A stretch of DNA of 6,699 bases from Crocinitomicaceae bacterium (GTDB taxonomy: Bacteria > Bacteroidota > Bacteroidia > Flavobacteriales_D > Crocinitomicaceae): NCBI GenBank assembly GCA_013215515.1, contig JABSPC010000085.1, positions 1 through 6,699 of the forward strand. The letters are read 5' to 3'. A model generated the notes under the pieces. It worked only from the letters and a program-made list of their open reading frames with translations, made no database searches and had not been told where the DNA came from. Made by a program: the position numbers and the translations under genes. Each line of letters starts with the position of its first letter. The stretch's first letter is position 1. This document shows, piece by piece, positions 1 to 5,072 of this stretch.

Positions 1-223
1 CAATGGCTTCATTTTCTTTATCAATTGCTTCCCATCCATAATTGGCATATTCAAATCAAAGATAAGAACATCGATACGATGACTCTTCAGGTTTTTAATT
101 ACCTCTAATCCGTTTCCTGCACCCAAAAACCATCTGCATATCGGTCAAGTCGTTTATAGCCTTCGTGAATACATTTCGAAAGACCAAGTGGTCCTCTGCG
201 ATAGCAACGTTAATAAATTTGAT
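1..223 (-). pseudogene. Broken NarL-type response regulator, receiver domain (partial, frameshifted)
   Basis: The minus strand encodes the front of a response-regulator receiver domain. It has a first beta strand ending in VAIAEDH (acidic pocket Glu-Asp), then after a gap a phosphorylation strand reading VLIFDLNMPIMDG, whose first Asp is the expected phosphoacceptor. The two halves are in different frames. The first half runs into a stop (TAA at 95-97) soon after MQMVFG, while the continuation GAGNGLEVIKNL lies in the neighbouring frame. One extra base in the run CCCAAAAA (122-129, plus strand) explains the switch. The codon expected to be the start (221-223), aligned with the intact paralogues, reads ATC, and no ATG, GTG or TTG follows in frame before the AEDH motif. 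The frame is open upstream to an ATG at 301, but that lies ahead of a promoter-like element and is an unlikely start. The gene lies downstream of, and in the same direction as, the intact regulator at 357-1007. The C-terminal part is outside the window. A sequencing error in the homopolymer is the main alternative to true decay. Confidence 0.72.
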
Positions 224-241
224 AGCTCGTAGTTTTAGTTG

Positions 242-258
242 AATTCCAATATAGAATG
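242..258 (-). repeat. Copy 1 of a 17-nt upstream repeat (AATTCCAATATAnAATG on plus strand)
   Basis: The plus-strand text AATTCCAATATAGAATG here and AATTCCAATATACAATG at 1034-1050 differ at one base. Both copies lie on the upstream side of a minus-strand response regulator, about 18 and 27 nt before the start. The two regulator proteins have diverged strongly, so the conserved upstream block more likely reflects a shared promoter or operator than a recent duplication. Confidence 0.5.
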
Positions 259-277
259 ATAATTTATAGCGAAGCAA
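246..277 (-). promoter_or_regulatory. Candidate Bacteroidota-type promoter ahead of the broken regulator
   Basis: On the minus strand TTG (277-275) is followed after 21 nt by TATATTGG (253-246). This resembles the Bacteroidota housekeeping pattern TTG-N19-21-TAnnTTTG with one mismatch in the -7 box. A transcript from here would start near position 239, about 16 nt before the codon where the receiver protein should begin. That argues against the ATG at 301 as a real start. The same -7 sequence recurs upstream of the intact regulator at 1038-1045. The call rests on motif matching only. Confidence 0.35.
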
Positions 278-356
278 TAAAGAGAGGTGATGTCCATTCA
301 ATCGTAGCTAAAATAAGTAGTTTTACTCGCTTGAAGCTGTCGTTTTTCTAATCGTA

Positions 357-1007
357 TTAAAGCTGTTCGATATCCAATAGCCCGTTTTTCATGGCATAGA
401 CCAAAAGCCCAATTCCATTTCGTGCTCCAATTTTTCTCATGATATGCAAACGGTGATTTTCTACTGTTCGCAGACTTAATTTAAGCGCTTTAGCAATTTC
501 TGAACTCGTTTTCTGCTTGCAAATGTATTGCAATATTTGTATCTCTCGCTGGGATAAAGGATTGTCCAATGTTATTTTCCGCGTCATCTTAAAGATGTTA
601 GAAACCAAGTCGCGTGTCACCATTTTATTGAAGTGAAACCCTTTTTTATGAACGTCATTAATTGCAGAAAGAAGCTCTGAATAATCACAGCCCTTAGATA
701 GAAATGCATTGGCCCCCATGCCAATGTACTTTCTAATGTGCTCCTCAGTATCGTGCATGCTGAGAATTATAACCCCAGGCCTCCTGTCTTTCACCGATGA
801 ACTCAGAACTTTAATTGTTTCTCGACCATCCATTATCGGCATTTTTAAATCAAGAATGATTATGTCCAAATGGTTTTTAAGCATGGCCGCCAACAGCTCG
901 CTACCATTGGAAGCTTGAACAACAACCTCAATATTGTCTTCACCAATAAGTAGTTTACTCATTGTTTCTCGCAAAATGTCGTGATCTTCAGCTATTCCTA
1001 CTTTCAT
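357..1007 (-). CDS. NarL/FixJ-family DNA-binding response regulator (orphan)
   Basis: This is a two-domain transcriptional regulator of 216 aa, a normal length for the NarL family. Residues 1-120 form a receiver domain: acidic pair Glu7-Asp8 in GIAEDH, phosphoacceptor Asp53 in ILDLKMPIMDG, switch Ser83 in VIILSMHD, and conserved Lys105 in AFLSKG. All the residues needed for phosphorylation are present. Residues 149-210 form a LuxR-type helix-turn-helix beginning PLSQREIQIL, with recognition helix around TVENHRLHIMRKIG. The product should act in the cytoplasm as a phosphorylation-dependent DNA binder. The ATG is preceded by an A-rich stretch rather than a clear Shine-Dalgarno site, which is common in Bacteroidota. 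The gene is divergent from the operon starting at 1450 and has no adjacent kinase on its own strand. It resembles the regulator at 3251-3904 throughout, including a similar C-terminal end (GLLVYAMKNGLL against GLVLYAVKNELY). The kinase of that operon is therefore a plausible partner by inference. Target genes are unknown. Confidence 0.95.
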   Translation of the reverse strand: MKVGIAEDHDILRETMSKLLIGEDNIEVVVQASNGSELLAAMLKNHLDIIILDLKMPIMDGRETIKVLSSSVKDRRPGVIILSMHDTEEHIRKYIGMGANAFLSKGCDYSELLSAINDVHKKGFHFNKMVTRDLVSNIFKMTRKITLDNPLSQREIQILQYICKQKTSSEIAKALKLSLRTVENHRLHIMRKIGARNGIGLLVYAMKNGLLDIEQL

Positions 1008-1033
1008 TTTTTTAAATCATGTTCCTGGTCCTT

Positions 1034-1050
1034 AATTCCAATATACAATG
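1034..1050 (-). repeat. Copy 2 of the 17-nt upstream repeat, with a possible -7 box
   Basis: This block matches 242-258 at 16 of 17 positions and sits 27 nt upstream of the regulator ATG at 1007. On the minus strand it contains TATATTGG, a one-mismatch form of the Bacteroidota -7 box TAnnTTTG. No good TTG -33 element was found at the usual distance, so the promoter call is weaker than for copy 1. Confidence 0.4.
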
Positions 1051-1272
1051 TTGTGTGAATAATCTGTGCTTATCACTGATAAAATGAAAAGAATAAGGCA
1101 AAAACGAGTAGATATACGCATAAAAATGAGTGCCATCGTCTGTTTTGCAGCATGAAATTTCAATTGTTGAATTTTTTTGAACTAACTTAGGGTTGAAGTA
1201 AAAGTGGAATCCACCTTAATTCTACTAAAAAAGGGGGACTCAGTAGAAGTTTTTAAAATCGTTAGTACTATT

Positions 1273-1302
1273 TACTCAAAATTGCGCGCGATTTATTGAG
1301 TA
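1273..1302. promoter_or_regulatory. Inverted repeat TACTCAA-N16-TTGAGTA, candidate operator
   Basis: Perfect 7-bp arms TACTCAA (1273-1279) and TTGAGTA (1296-1302) flank a 16-bp centre that itself contains GCGCGCG. The symmetry continues outward imperfectly into GTACTATT on the left and TATATAC on the right. It lies about 150 bp upstream of the operon start and lacks a following T-run on either strand, which fits a protein binding site better than a terminator. No factor can be assigned from sequence alone. Confidence 0.35.
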
Positions 1303-1312
1303 TATATACACC

Positions 1313-1360
1313 ATGCTTTAGCATACGTATAATCCGCAATTATACCCCGTATAACTACGG
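1313..1360. promoter_or_regulatory. Cluster of short palindromes and a CGTATAA direct repeat
   Basis: Four elements are packed here: ATGCT-TT-AGCAT (1313-1324), the 8-bp palindrome ATACGTAT (1323-1330), the inverted repeat CCGTA-TAAC-TACGG (1347-1360), and two copies of CGTATAA (1326-1332 and 1348-1354) whose starts are 22 bp apart, about two helical turns. Small dyads with same-face spacing are typical of dimeric NarL/LuxR-type regulators. That makes the operon's own regulator, or its divergent paralogue, the natural candidate, but this is inference. The site is about 90 bp upstream of the GTG at 1450. Confidence 0.4.
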
Positions 1361-1449
1361 ATAGATATTTCCTTTGGCATTTGGATTTTAGTTGTAAATG
1401 ATTGGTGTACAATTGATTACTTTAAATTTATTATTGAGGCTCGTTTTTT

Positions 1450-1833
1450 GTGTCGAAATTTTTATTCAACTACAATTGTAGCTTAGAAGGTGTTAACCAA
1501 ATAAAATCTAAAATTATGGCATTTAACGGAACAGAAGGAGAATTTATTGACATGGAAGAAGCAGCGGATATGACCTCTGGATGGAGAAATGGTGATAATG
1601 GTGATAAAAAGGGTGGATTTCTTGGAAGAGAAAAACTTGAACAATTGTTAGCACAAACTGATGCTCAAGGAATAAGAATTTATTTCGGAGTTGACCCAGC
1701 AGATGGCAAAAAAACTTTAGTTTTGGTTGCAGCGGATTCTGAGGAGAATGATATTACTGATTTAATTTTGGATCGTTCAGCAGGATGTCCTAGAAATTGC
1801 GGTGTTGGTAATGATTTGAACGGAAATATTTAA
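1450..1833 (+). CDS. Small cytosolic protein with C-terminal CPxxCG motif, first gene of the two-component operon
   Basis: This encodes 127 aa with no signal peptide and no membrane segment, so the product should be cytosolic. I do not recognise a named domain. The visible layout is: an N-terminal stretch with Cys10; an acidic helix at about residues 32-43 (FIDMEEAADMT); a Gly/Asp-rich linker at about 47-58; a helix GREKLEQLLAQ (59-69); strands GIRIYFGVD and KKTLVLVAAD (74-96); and a tail ILDRSAGCPRNCGVGNDLN with Cys113 and Cys117. The CPxxC spacing suits metal binding or redox chemistry, yet one pair alone would need dimerisation or Cys10 to complete a four-ligand site. The start is GTG at 1450, with a GAGG ten bases upstream. 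An in-frame ATG at residue 23 would discard Cys10. The stop codon is followed at once by the ATG of the 7TM gene, so the two are probably translated together. A regulatory or sensory role in the system is inferred only from position. Confidence 0.85.
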   Translation: MSKFLFNYNCSLEGVNQIKSKIMAFNGTEGEFIDMEEAADMTSGWRNGDNGDKKGGFLGREKLEQLLAQTDAQGIRIYFGVDPADGKKTLVLVAADSEENDITDLILDRSAGCPRNCGVGNDLNGNI

Positions 1834-2481
1834 ATGAGCAATCAAGTTTTTAGATGGATAAATGAAATTGGTATTCTTTCCGGTTTTGTTCCATTTATGG
1901 CTCTATTTTTTGTGATTAAAAAGGTTCATCACTACATGTGGTGGACCTTGTTTTGTATTTTGCTTACTTGGTTATTGTCCGACTGTCTAACCTGGTTTTT
2001 TGCTAGAAAGTCAATGAATACCTATATAATTTATAATTGCTATGCGATTATTTCGACGTGTTTCTATGCATTATTATTTTATGATCTTAATCAAAGTCGA
2101 CCATTCCGTAAAGTGCTTTTAGTTGTTTTTGGGGTTTACGTGATTTTCTCTGTTTGGTATATTTCAGCTTCTCATTCCTGGTTTAAGCCTGTTCCAATCA
2201 TTGATATATTTACTGGACTTTTGCCGTTGATATTATCGCTCTTATTTTTCTATGAATTATTTAAGTCCCTAAGGGTGCCTAATTTATTGAAGTATCCCTA
2301 CTATTGGATCAATTCGGCTGTTATGGTGCACTTTGGAGTGACATTTTTCGCGTATATTTTTATGGAGATATTGTATCAAAAAGAAGATTTATTCCAATAC
2401 ATTTATCTTATTATAATTATATCAAATATTGTTTATAACATTTTATTTGCTCGAGGACTATGGTTAATGAAACGGACATAA
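1834..2481 (+). CDS. Seven-transmembrane protein, probable sensor partner of the kinase
   Basis: This is a 215-aa inner-membrane protein without a soluble domain. Hydrophobic segments fall at about residues 11-29, 35-56, 63-83, 94-112, 121-143, 156-180 and 187-206. Positive charges (KK/HH near 29-33, R89/R92/K93, K144/R147/K153, and the RGLWLMKRT tail) lie on alternate sides, so the positive-inside rule gives N-terminus out and C-terminus in. It is rich in Trp, Tyr and Phe. It begins directly after the stop of the small Cys protein and overlaps the kinase start by 22 nt, which implies coupled translation and probably a fixed ratio of products. The following kinase has only a single membrane helix and no extracytoplasmic domain, so this protein is the obvious candidate to supply signal detection. 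That role is inferred. I cannot place it in a named 7TM sensor family, and a transporter or structural membrane role cannot be excluded. Confidence 0.88.
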   Translation: MSNQVFRWINEIGILSGFVPFMALFFVIKKVHHYMWWTLFCILLTWLLSDCLTWFFARKSMNTYIIYNCYAIISTCFYALLFYDLNQSRPFRKVLLVVFGVYVIFSVWYISASHSWFKPVPIIDIFTGLLPLILSLLFFYELFKSLRVPNLLKYPYYWINSAVMVHFGVTFFAYIFMEILYQKEDLFQYIYLIIIISNIVYNILFARGLWLMKRT

Positions 2482-3251
2482 TTTTATTTATTGTCGTAGG
2501 AAGTGTTGTGGTGCTATTGCTAATCGCAACTATAGTGGTCTTTACAGCTACCTATAACAAACTGTTATTCAGTAAAGAAAGTGTACATAATTTAGCGCTC
2601 AAAAGCAAAGAACTCGAACTTCTAAAATCCACAATCGATGCGCAAGAATCTGAGCGTGAAAAGATAGCACTTAACCTTCATGATGAGGTTGGGCCTTTAC
2701 TTTCTTCGGTTAAATTTAAATTAGCCAAATACAAACGGGATTTTAAATCTGGCAAATTAAATGAGGACTCGTTCGCTGAAGACAGTGATTTTATCGATTT
2801 AATAATTCAAAATGTTCGAGGTGTCAGCCATGATTTATCGTCGCAACACGTTGTTAAATTTGGTTTGGCCAAAGCCATTGAAACTTTTGCATCCGGTATA
2901 AATGGAATTCAATGTTTGGTTGTTTCTGAGTTGGATGAAGAAAAGAGATTGAATAAAACAATGAGTCGCAATTTATACTGCGTTTTGCTCGAGCTAATTA
3001 ACAATTCCATTAAACACGATAATCCATCTTGGTTTGAAATAGAATTTTTTGAAGAAGATGGAAGTATTAAGATTAGAATAAACCATGATGGTGTCGGATT
3101 GACAAGCGAAAGTTTTGAATCTTATGAAGCAGAATCCACAGGACTTGGTTTATCTTCTATAAAAACCAGGTTGGTCTTGCTAGGTGGTACGCTAAGTTTT
3201 AGTAAAATCAACGAAATGGCCAATACAGAAATAGTTGTACCTTACGACTGA
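2460..3251 (+). CDS. HisKA_3-type sensor histidine kinase with no fused sensor domain
   Basis: This is a 263-aa membrane-anchored kinase of the NarX/DesK class, short because it lacks a sensory domain. One transmembrane helix (about 7-29) is followed by a coiled-coil linker (about 40-66). The HisKA_3 dimerisation domain carries phosphoacceptor His74 in LNLHDEVGP. The HATPase domain has an N box ELINNSIKH (178-186), a G1 box NHDGVGL (208-214) and a G2 box GLGLSSIKTR (228-237). Two positions are atypical. In this class His is followed by DxxxQ, where Gln serves phosphatase activity, and here Asp75 is present but position 79 is Pro. In the G1 box the usual first Asp of DxGxG is His209. Both may be traits of a subfamily rather than damage, since everything else is intact. 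The ATG lies inside the end of the 7TM gene, and the stop shares a base with the next start. The expected reaction is ATP-dependent autophosphorylation at His74 and transfer to Asp57 of the following regulator. Confidence 0.93.
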   Translation: MVNETDIILFIVVGSVVVLLLIATIVVFTATYNKLLFSKESVHNLALKSKELELLKSTIDAQESEREKIALNLHDEVGPLLSSVKFKLAKYKRDFKSGKLNEDSFAEDSDFIDLIIQNVRGVSHDLSSQHVVKFGLAKAIETFASGINGIQCLVVSELDEEKRLNKTMSRNLYCVLLELINNSIKHDNPSWFEIEFFEEDGSIKIRINHDGVGLTSESFESYEAESTGLGLSSIKTRLVLLGGTLSFSKINEMANTEIVVPYD

Positions 3252-3904
3252 TGAAAAAACCTATCAGAATTGCTATTGCTGAGGATCATGCATTGGTTCG
3301 GCAGGGAATGGTAGCTCTATTGAAAGAAGAAAAAGATATAAATCTTGTTTTCGATGTAAGTGATGGTTCTGCCCTACTTCAACAATTAAAGAAAAACAAA
3401 GTAGACGTTGTGCTACTTGATCTAGAAATGCCCATAGTTAATGGGCATCAGGCACTTAGGATAATTGCAGAACGATATAGTACTGTACATGTAATCATAA
3501 TTAGTATGCATTATTCCGACCCTTTTATTTCCGAATGCATCACCATGGGAGCCAAAGGTTTTTTGCCTAAAAATTGTGATTTTGAAACTGTCGTTGATGC
3601 AATTTATGCAGTTCATGAACAGGGCTATTATTTCGATGATAAAATATCCAGATCCCTGCTCAAAAAATTGGAAAAGGATAAAGAGCAGGGTACTACCATT
3701 TCTGGTAATCCGCTTACCTCAAGAGAACATCAGATCTTAGAATTAATTTGCAACGGAAAAACGAATAAGATAATCGCTGAATTACTCGCTATAAGCATTC
3801 GTACTGTCGAATCTCATCGAAAGAGTATCTCGGACAAAACAAATTCTCATAATATCGCTGGGCTCGTGCTTTACGCCGTTAAAAACGAACTGTATAATTT
3901 GTAG
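3251..3904 (+). CDS. NarL/FixJ-family response regulator, cognate partner of the operon kinase
   Basis: This is a 217-aa DNA-binding response regulator of complete length. The receiver domain (about 1-125) has acidic residues Glu11-Asp12 in AIAEDH, phosphoacceptor Asp57 in VVLLDLEMPIVNG, Ser85 in VIIISMHY and Lys107 in GFLPKN. The LuxR-type helix-turn-helix (about 153-215) starts PLTSREHQILEL, with the recognition helix around RTVESHRKSIS. The ATG overlaps the kinase stop by one base (TGATG), so the pair is translationally coupled and almost certainly cognate. It is paralogous to the divergent regulator at 357-1007 and to the broken receiver at the left edge. The operon's own upstream palindromes are plausible binding sites, which would give autoregulation, but no direct evidence exists in the sequence. 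No clear intrinsic terminator follows the TAG stop. Confidence 0.95.
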   Translation: MKKPIRIAIAEDHALVRQGMVALLKEEKDINLVFDVSDGSALLQQLKKNKVDVVLLDLEMPIVNGHQALRIIAERYSTVHVIIISMHYSDPFISECITMGAKGFLPKNCDFETVVDAIYAVHEQGYYFDDKISRSLLKKLEKDKEQGTTISGNPLTSREHQILELICNGKTNKIIAELLAISIRTVESHRKSISDKTNSHNIAGLVLYAVKNELYNL

Positions 3905-4192
3905 AAAGTCTCTTATCATAATGTCTTCGAAGTAATATGCGATTGCTCTTTTCTTATTGGAATAATTGATAGTTTAACATTAAAACAGAATGTACTGATT
4001 GAATTTTGCTATAAACCAATACTTTTCAAGCACTAGCGGATCTGCTAGAAATGTTCGAATCAATAACAAATACGTTTATGCAATTAAGTACATCACCAAA
4101 GAAGGTATCCATAGCATACCCGCTAAATGTGAGGTGATTTATCAATAATTGAAAGGTAAAATGATCGTGAATAAAGACTACATTTACTATTC
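3905..4192. other. Intergenic gap after the two-component operon
   Basis: These 288 bp separate the regulator from the lipoprotein gene. They contain TTATT-GG-AATAA (3954-3965) and CTAGC-GGATCT-GCTAG (4033-4048), both short, AT-rich or weak, with no following T-run on the plus strand. A possible small reading frame in the right two thirds is given separately. No promoter with good spacing was identified, so it is unclear whether the lipoprotein gene is read from its own start or by run-through from the operon. Confidence 0.4.
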
Positions 4193-4196
4193 ATGA
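3999..4196 (+). pseudogene. Possible small broken gene, interrupted by one in-frame stop
   Basis: From a TTG at 3999 one frame runs 49 codons to TAA at 4146-4148. It includes a protein-like stretch YAIKYITKEGIHSIP followed by AKCEVIYQ. The same frame then continues through LKGKMIVNKDYIYYS to a TGA at 4194-4196 that overlaps the lipoprotein ATG as ATGA, the classic operon junction. That coincidence suggests a former small gene coupled to the lipoprotein and now split by a stop. The evidence is thin: the start is a TTG with no clear ribosome binding site, no family is recognised, and frames of this length can occur by chance in AT-rich DNA. Confidence 0.2.
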
Positions 4197-4738
4197 GATT
4201 TCTCTTAGCAATATCACTCCTGCTTGCCTTTAGCTCTTGTTCTGATTTGAATAAATCGGCGCAAATAGAGCGTTTGGAAAAGATGGAGGAAACAATTGAC
4301 ACTTCGACCGGATTGCTGAATGATAATAAGATTGAAAACGCATCCGAAATGTTATCTGTTTCTGAGGAGTATGTCGATAAAATCAAAGGCCTCGAGGATG
4401 ATACCATTCAACTTGAATTCGCCTATAAATTGGACCGCTTCAAAAAAATGTACGATGACCTTACTCCGGCTTTAACTCATTTTGAAGAATTACTCGAAAC
4501 CGTTCATCTCGAAAAAGAGGCATTGAATAAATTGAAAGGTGATATTAATCACGCATATGGCAAACGGCATAAATATGACGATTACCTTTCTTTTGAAGAA
4601 AAAAAAGTGGCGGAATTAGAATCGGAAATTACAATGTATGTAGAACGCAAAGAGGTAATTACTGAGGTTTATGATGAATTGCACCTTGAAATAGAAGAAT
4701 TTCTAATTGAACGTTTTGCAGTAGAGTTGGTACAATAA
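4193..4738 (+). CDS. Coiled-coil lipoprotein of unknown function
   Basis: This is a 181-aa predicted lipoprotein. The first 15 residues form a short signal peptide ending in the lipobox AFSSC, so Cys16 would be lipidated. Ser at +2 does not suggest inner-membrane retention, and the outer membrane is the likely location in a Gram-negative bacterium. The mature part is almost wholly helical and highly charged, rich in Glu, Lys, Asp and Leu. Heptad-like stretches at about residues 24-36, 96-120 and 133-175 suggest coiled coil. There are no Cys residues after the lipidated one and no recognisable catalytic motif. Charged helical lipoproteins of this kind often act as structural or binding partners in the envelope, but no specific role can be given. 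The ATG was chosen because it alone yields the signal peptide. The gene follows the two-component operon on the same strand after 288 bp and precedes a secreted TPR protein. Confidence 0.87.
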   Translation: MRFLLAISLLLAFSSCSDLNKSAQIERLEKMEETIDTSTGLLNDNKIENASEMLSVSEEYVDKIKGLEDDTIQLEFAYKLDRFKKMYDDLTPALTHFEELLETVHLEKEALNKLKGDINHAYGKRHKYDDYLSFEEKKVAELESEITMYVERKEVITEVYDELHLEIEEFLIERFAVELVQ

Positions 4739-5072
4739 CTGAGTCCTTGGATTGCCTTTTTATTTTGTAACTTATGTGCTCGAATCGAAATACAAATTCA
4801 AAAATTAAAATCAGGCGTGTATTTTGTTGAACTCGTTGTCAATACATTTAAAACCGTAATTGTTGAAATAGTTGTGCTTTAATGAAAGTTAGAGTGAAAA
4901 TAGTGAGAGCAACAATTAGGATGCGTATCTTTCGTTTTGAAAAGTAACGAAACGGAAATCTGACATTACATAGTAGGCAGGTCAATAGTATGAACTGCAG
5001 AATGAAAAAAGTTAATTGCCCGTTGAACGTTTTACCTCAGATAGGGTACAATTATTGATAGAAAGAACATTA
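4739..5072. other. 334-bp gap without a convincing gene
   Basis: No credible coding region was found between the lipoprotein and the TPR gene. A 21-codon basic frame at 4882-4947 is too short and featureless to support. T-rich DNA follows the lipoprotein stop (about 4757-4766), but no stable stem precedes it, so a terminator cannot be claimed. A candidate promoter for the TPR gene lies at the right end. Confidence 0.5.
5023..5054 (+). promoter_or_regulatory. Weak candidate promoter of the TPR gene
   Basis: TTG (5023-5025), a 21-nt spacer and TACAATTA (5047-5054) resemble the Bacteroidota TTG-N19-21-TAnnTTTG pattern with two mismatches in the -7 box. The distance to the ATG at 5073 would give a short leader. 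A similar TACAATTG occurs upstream of the two-component operon at 1408-1415. The evidence is motif similarity only. Confidence 0.2.

Larger units (their letters stand above)
1008..1449. promoter_or_regulatory. Divergent intergenic control region, no gene seen
   Basis: These 442 bp separate the minus-strand regulator from the four-gene plus-strand operon. No reading frame of credible length or composition was found. The left part holds the repeat copy and presumably the leftward promoter. The right half holds several short inverted repeats, listed separately, which are the likely binding sites for the neighbouring NarL-type regulators. A GAGG at 1436-1439 lies 10 nt before the GTG at 1450 and is a reasonable ribosome binding site. 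A possible rightward promoter is TTG at 1402-1404, an 18-nt spacer and TAAATTTA at 1423-1430, with one mismatch to TAnnTTTG. The spacing and match are only fair. Confidence 0.5.

Noticed and set aside
95..301. Reading the left receiver as a complete 68-aa gene starting at the ATG at 301
   Set aside because: The receiver homology starts only at about 223 and continues in another frame past the stop at 95-97, and a promoter-like element lies downstream of that ATG. A broken gene explains the data better.
709..918. Plus-strand open frame of 69 codons
   Set aside because: It is antisense to the intact response regulator and has no domain or composition of its own.
1220..1255. Inverted repeat TTCTACT / AGTAGAA followed by TTTTT as an intrinsic terminator
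   Set aside because: The stem is only 7 bp, mostly A-T, with a 15-nt loop, and no plus-strand gene lies upstream to be terminated.
3422..3616. Minus-strand open frame of 64 codons
   Set aside because: It is antisense to the receiver domain of the operon regulator, which has strong family evidence.
4123..4407. Minus-strand open frame of 94 codons
   Set aside because: It is antisense to the lipoprotein gene, Ser-rich, and without motifs. The plus-strand frame has a clear lipobox.
4739..4768. T-rich stretch after the lipoprotein stop as a terminator
   Set aside because: No stable GC-containing stem precedes the T-rich run.
4882..4947. 21-codon basic peptide frame
   Set aside because: It is very short, low in complexity, lacks a ribosome binding site or homology, and is expected by chance.
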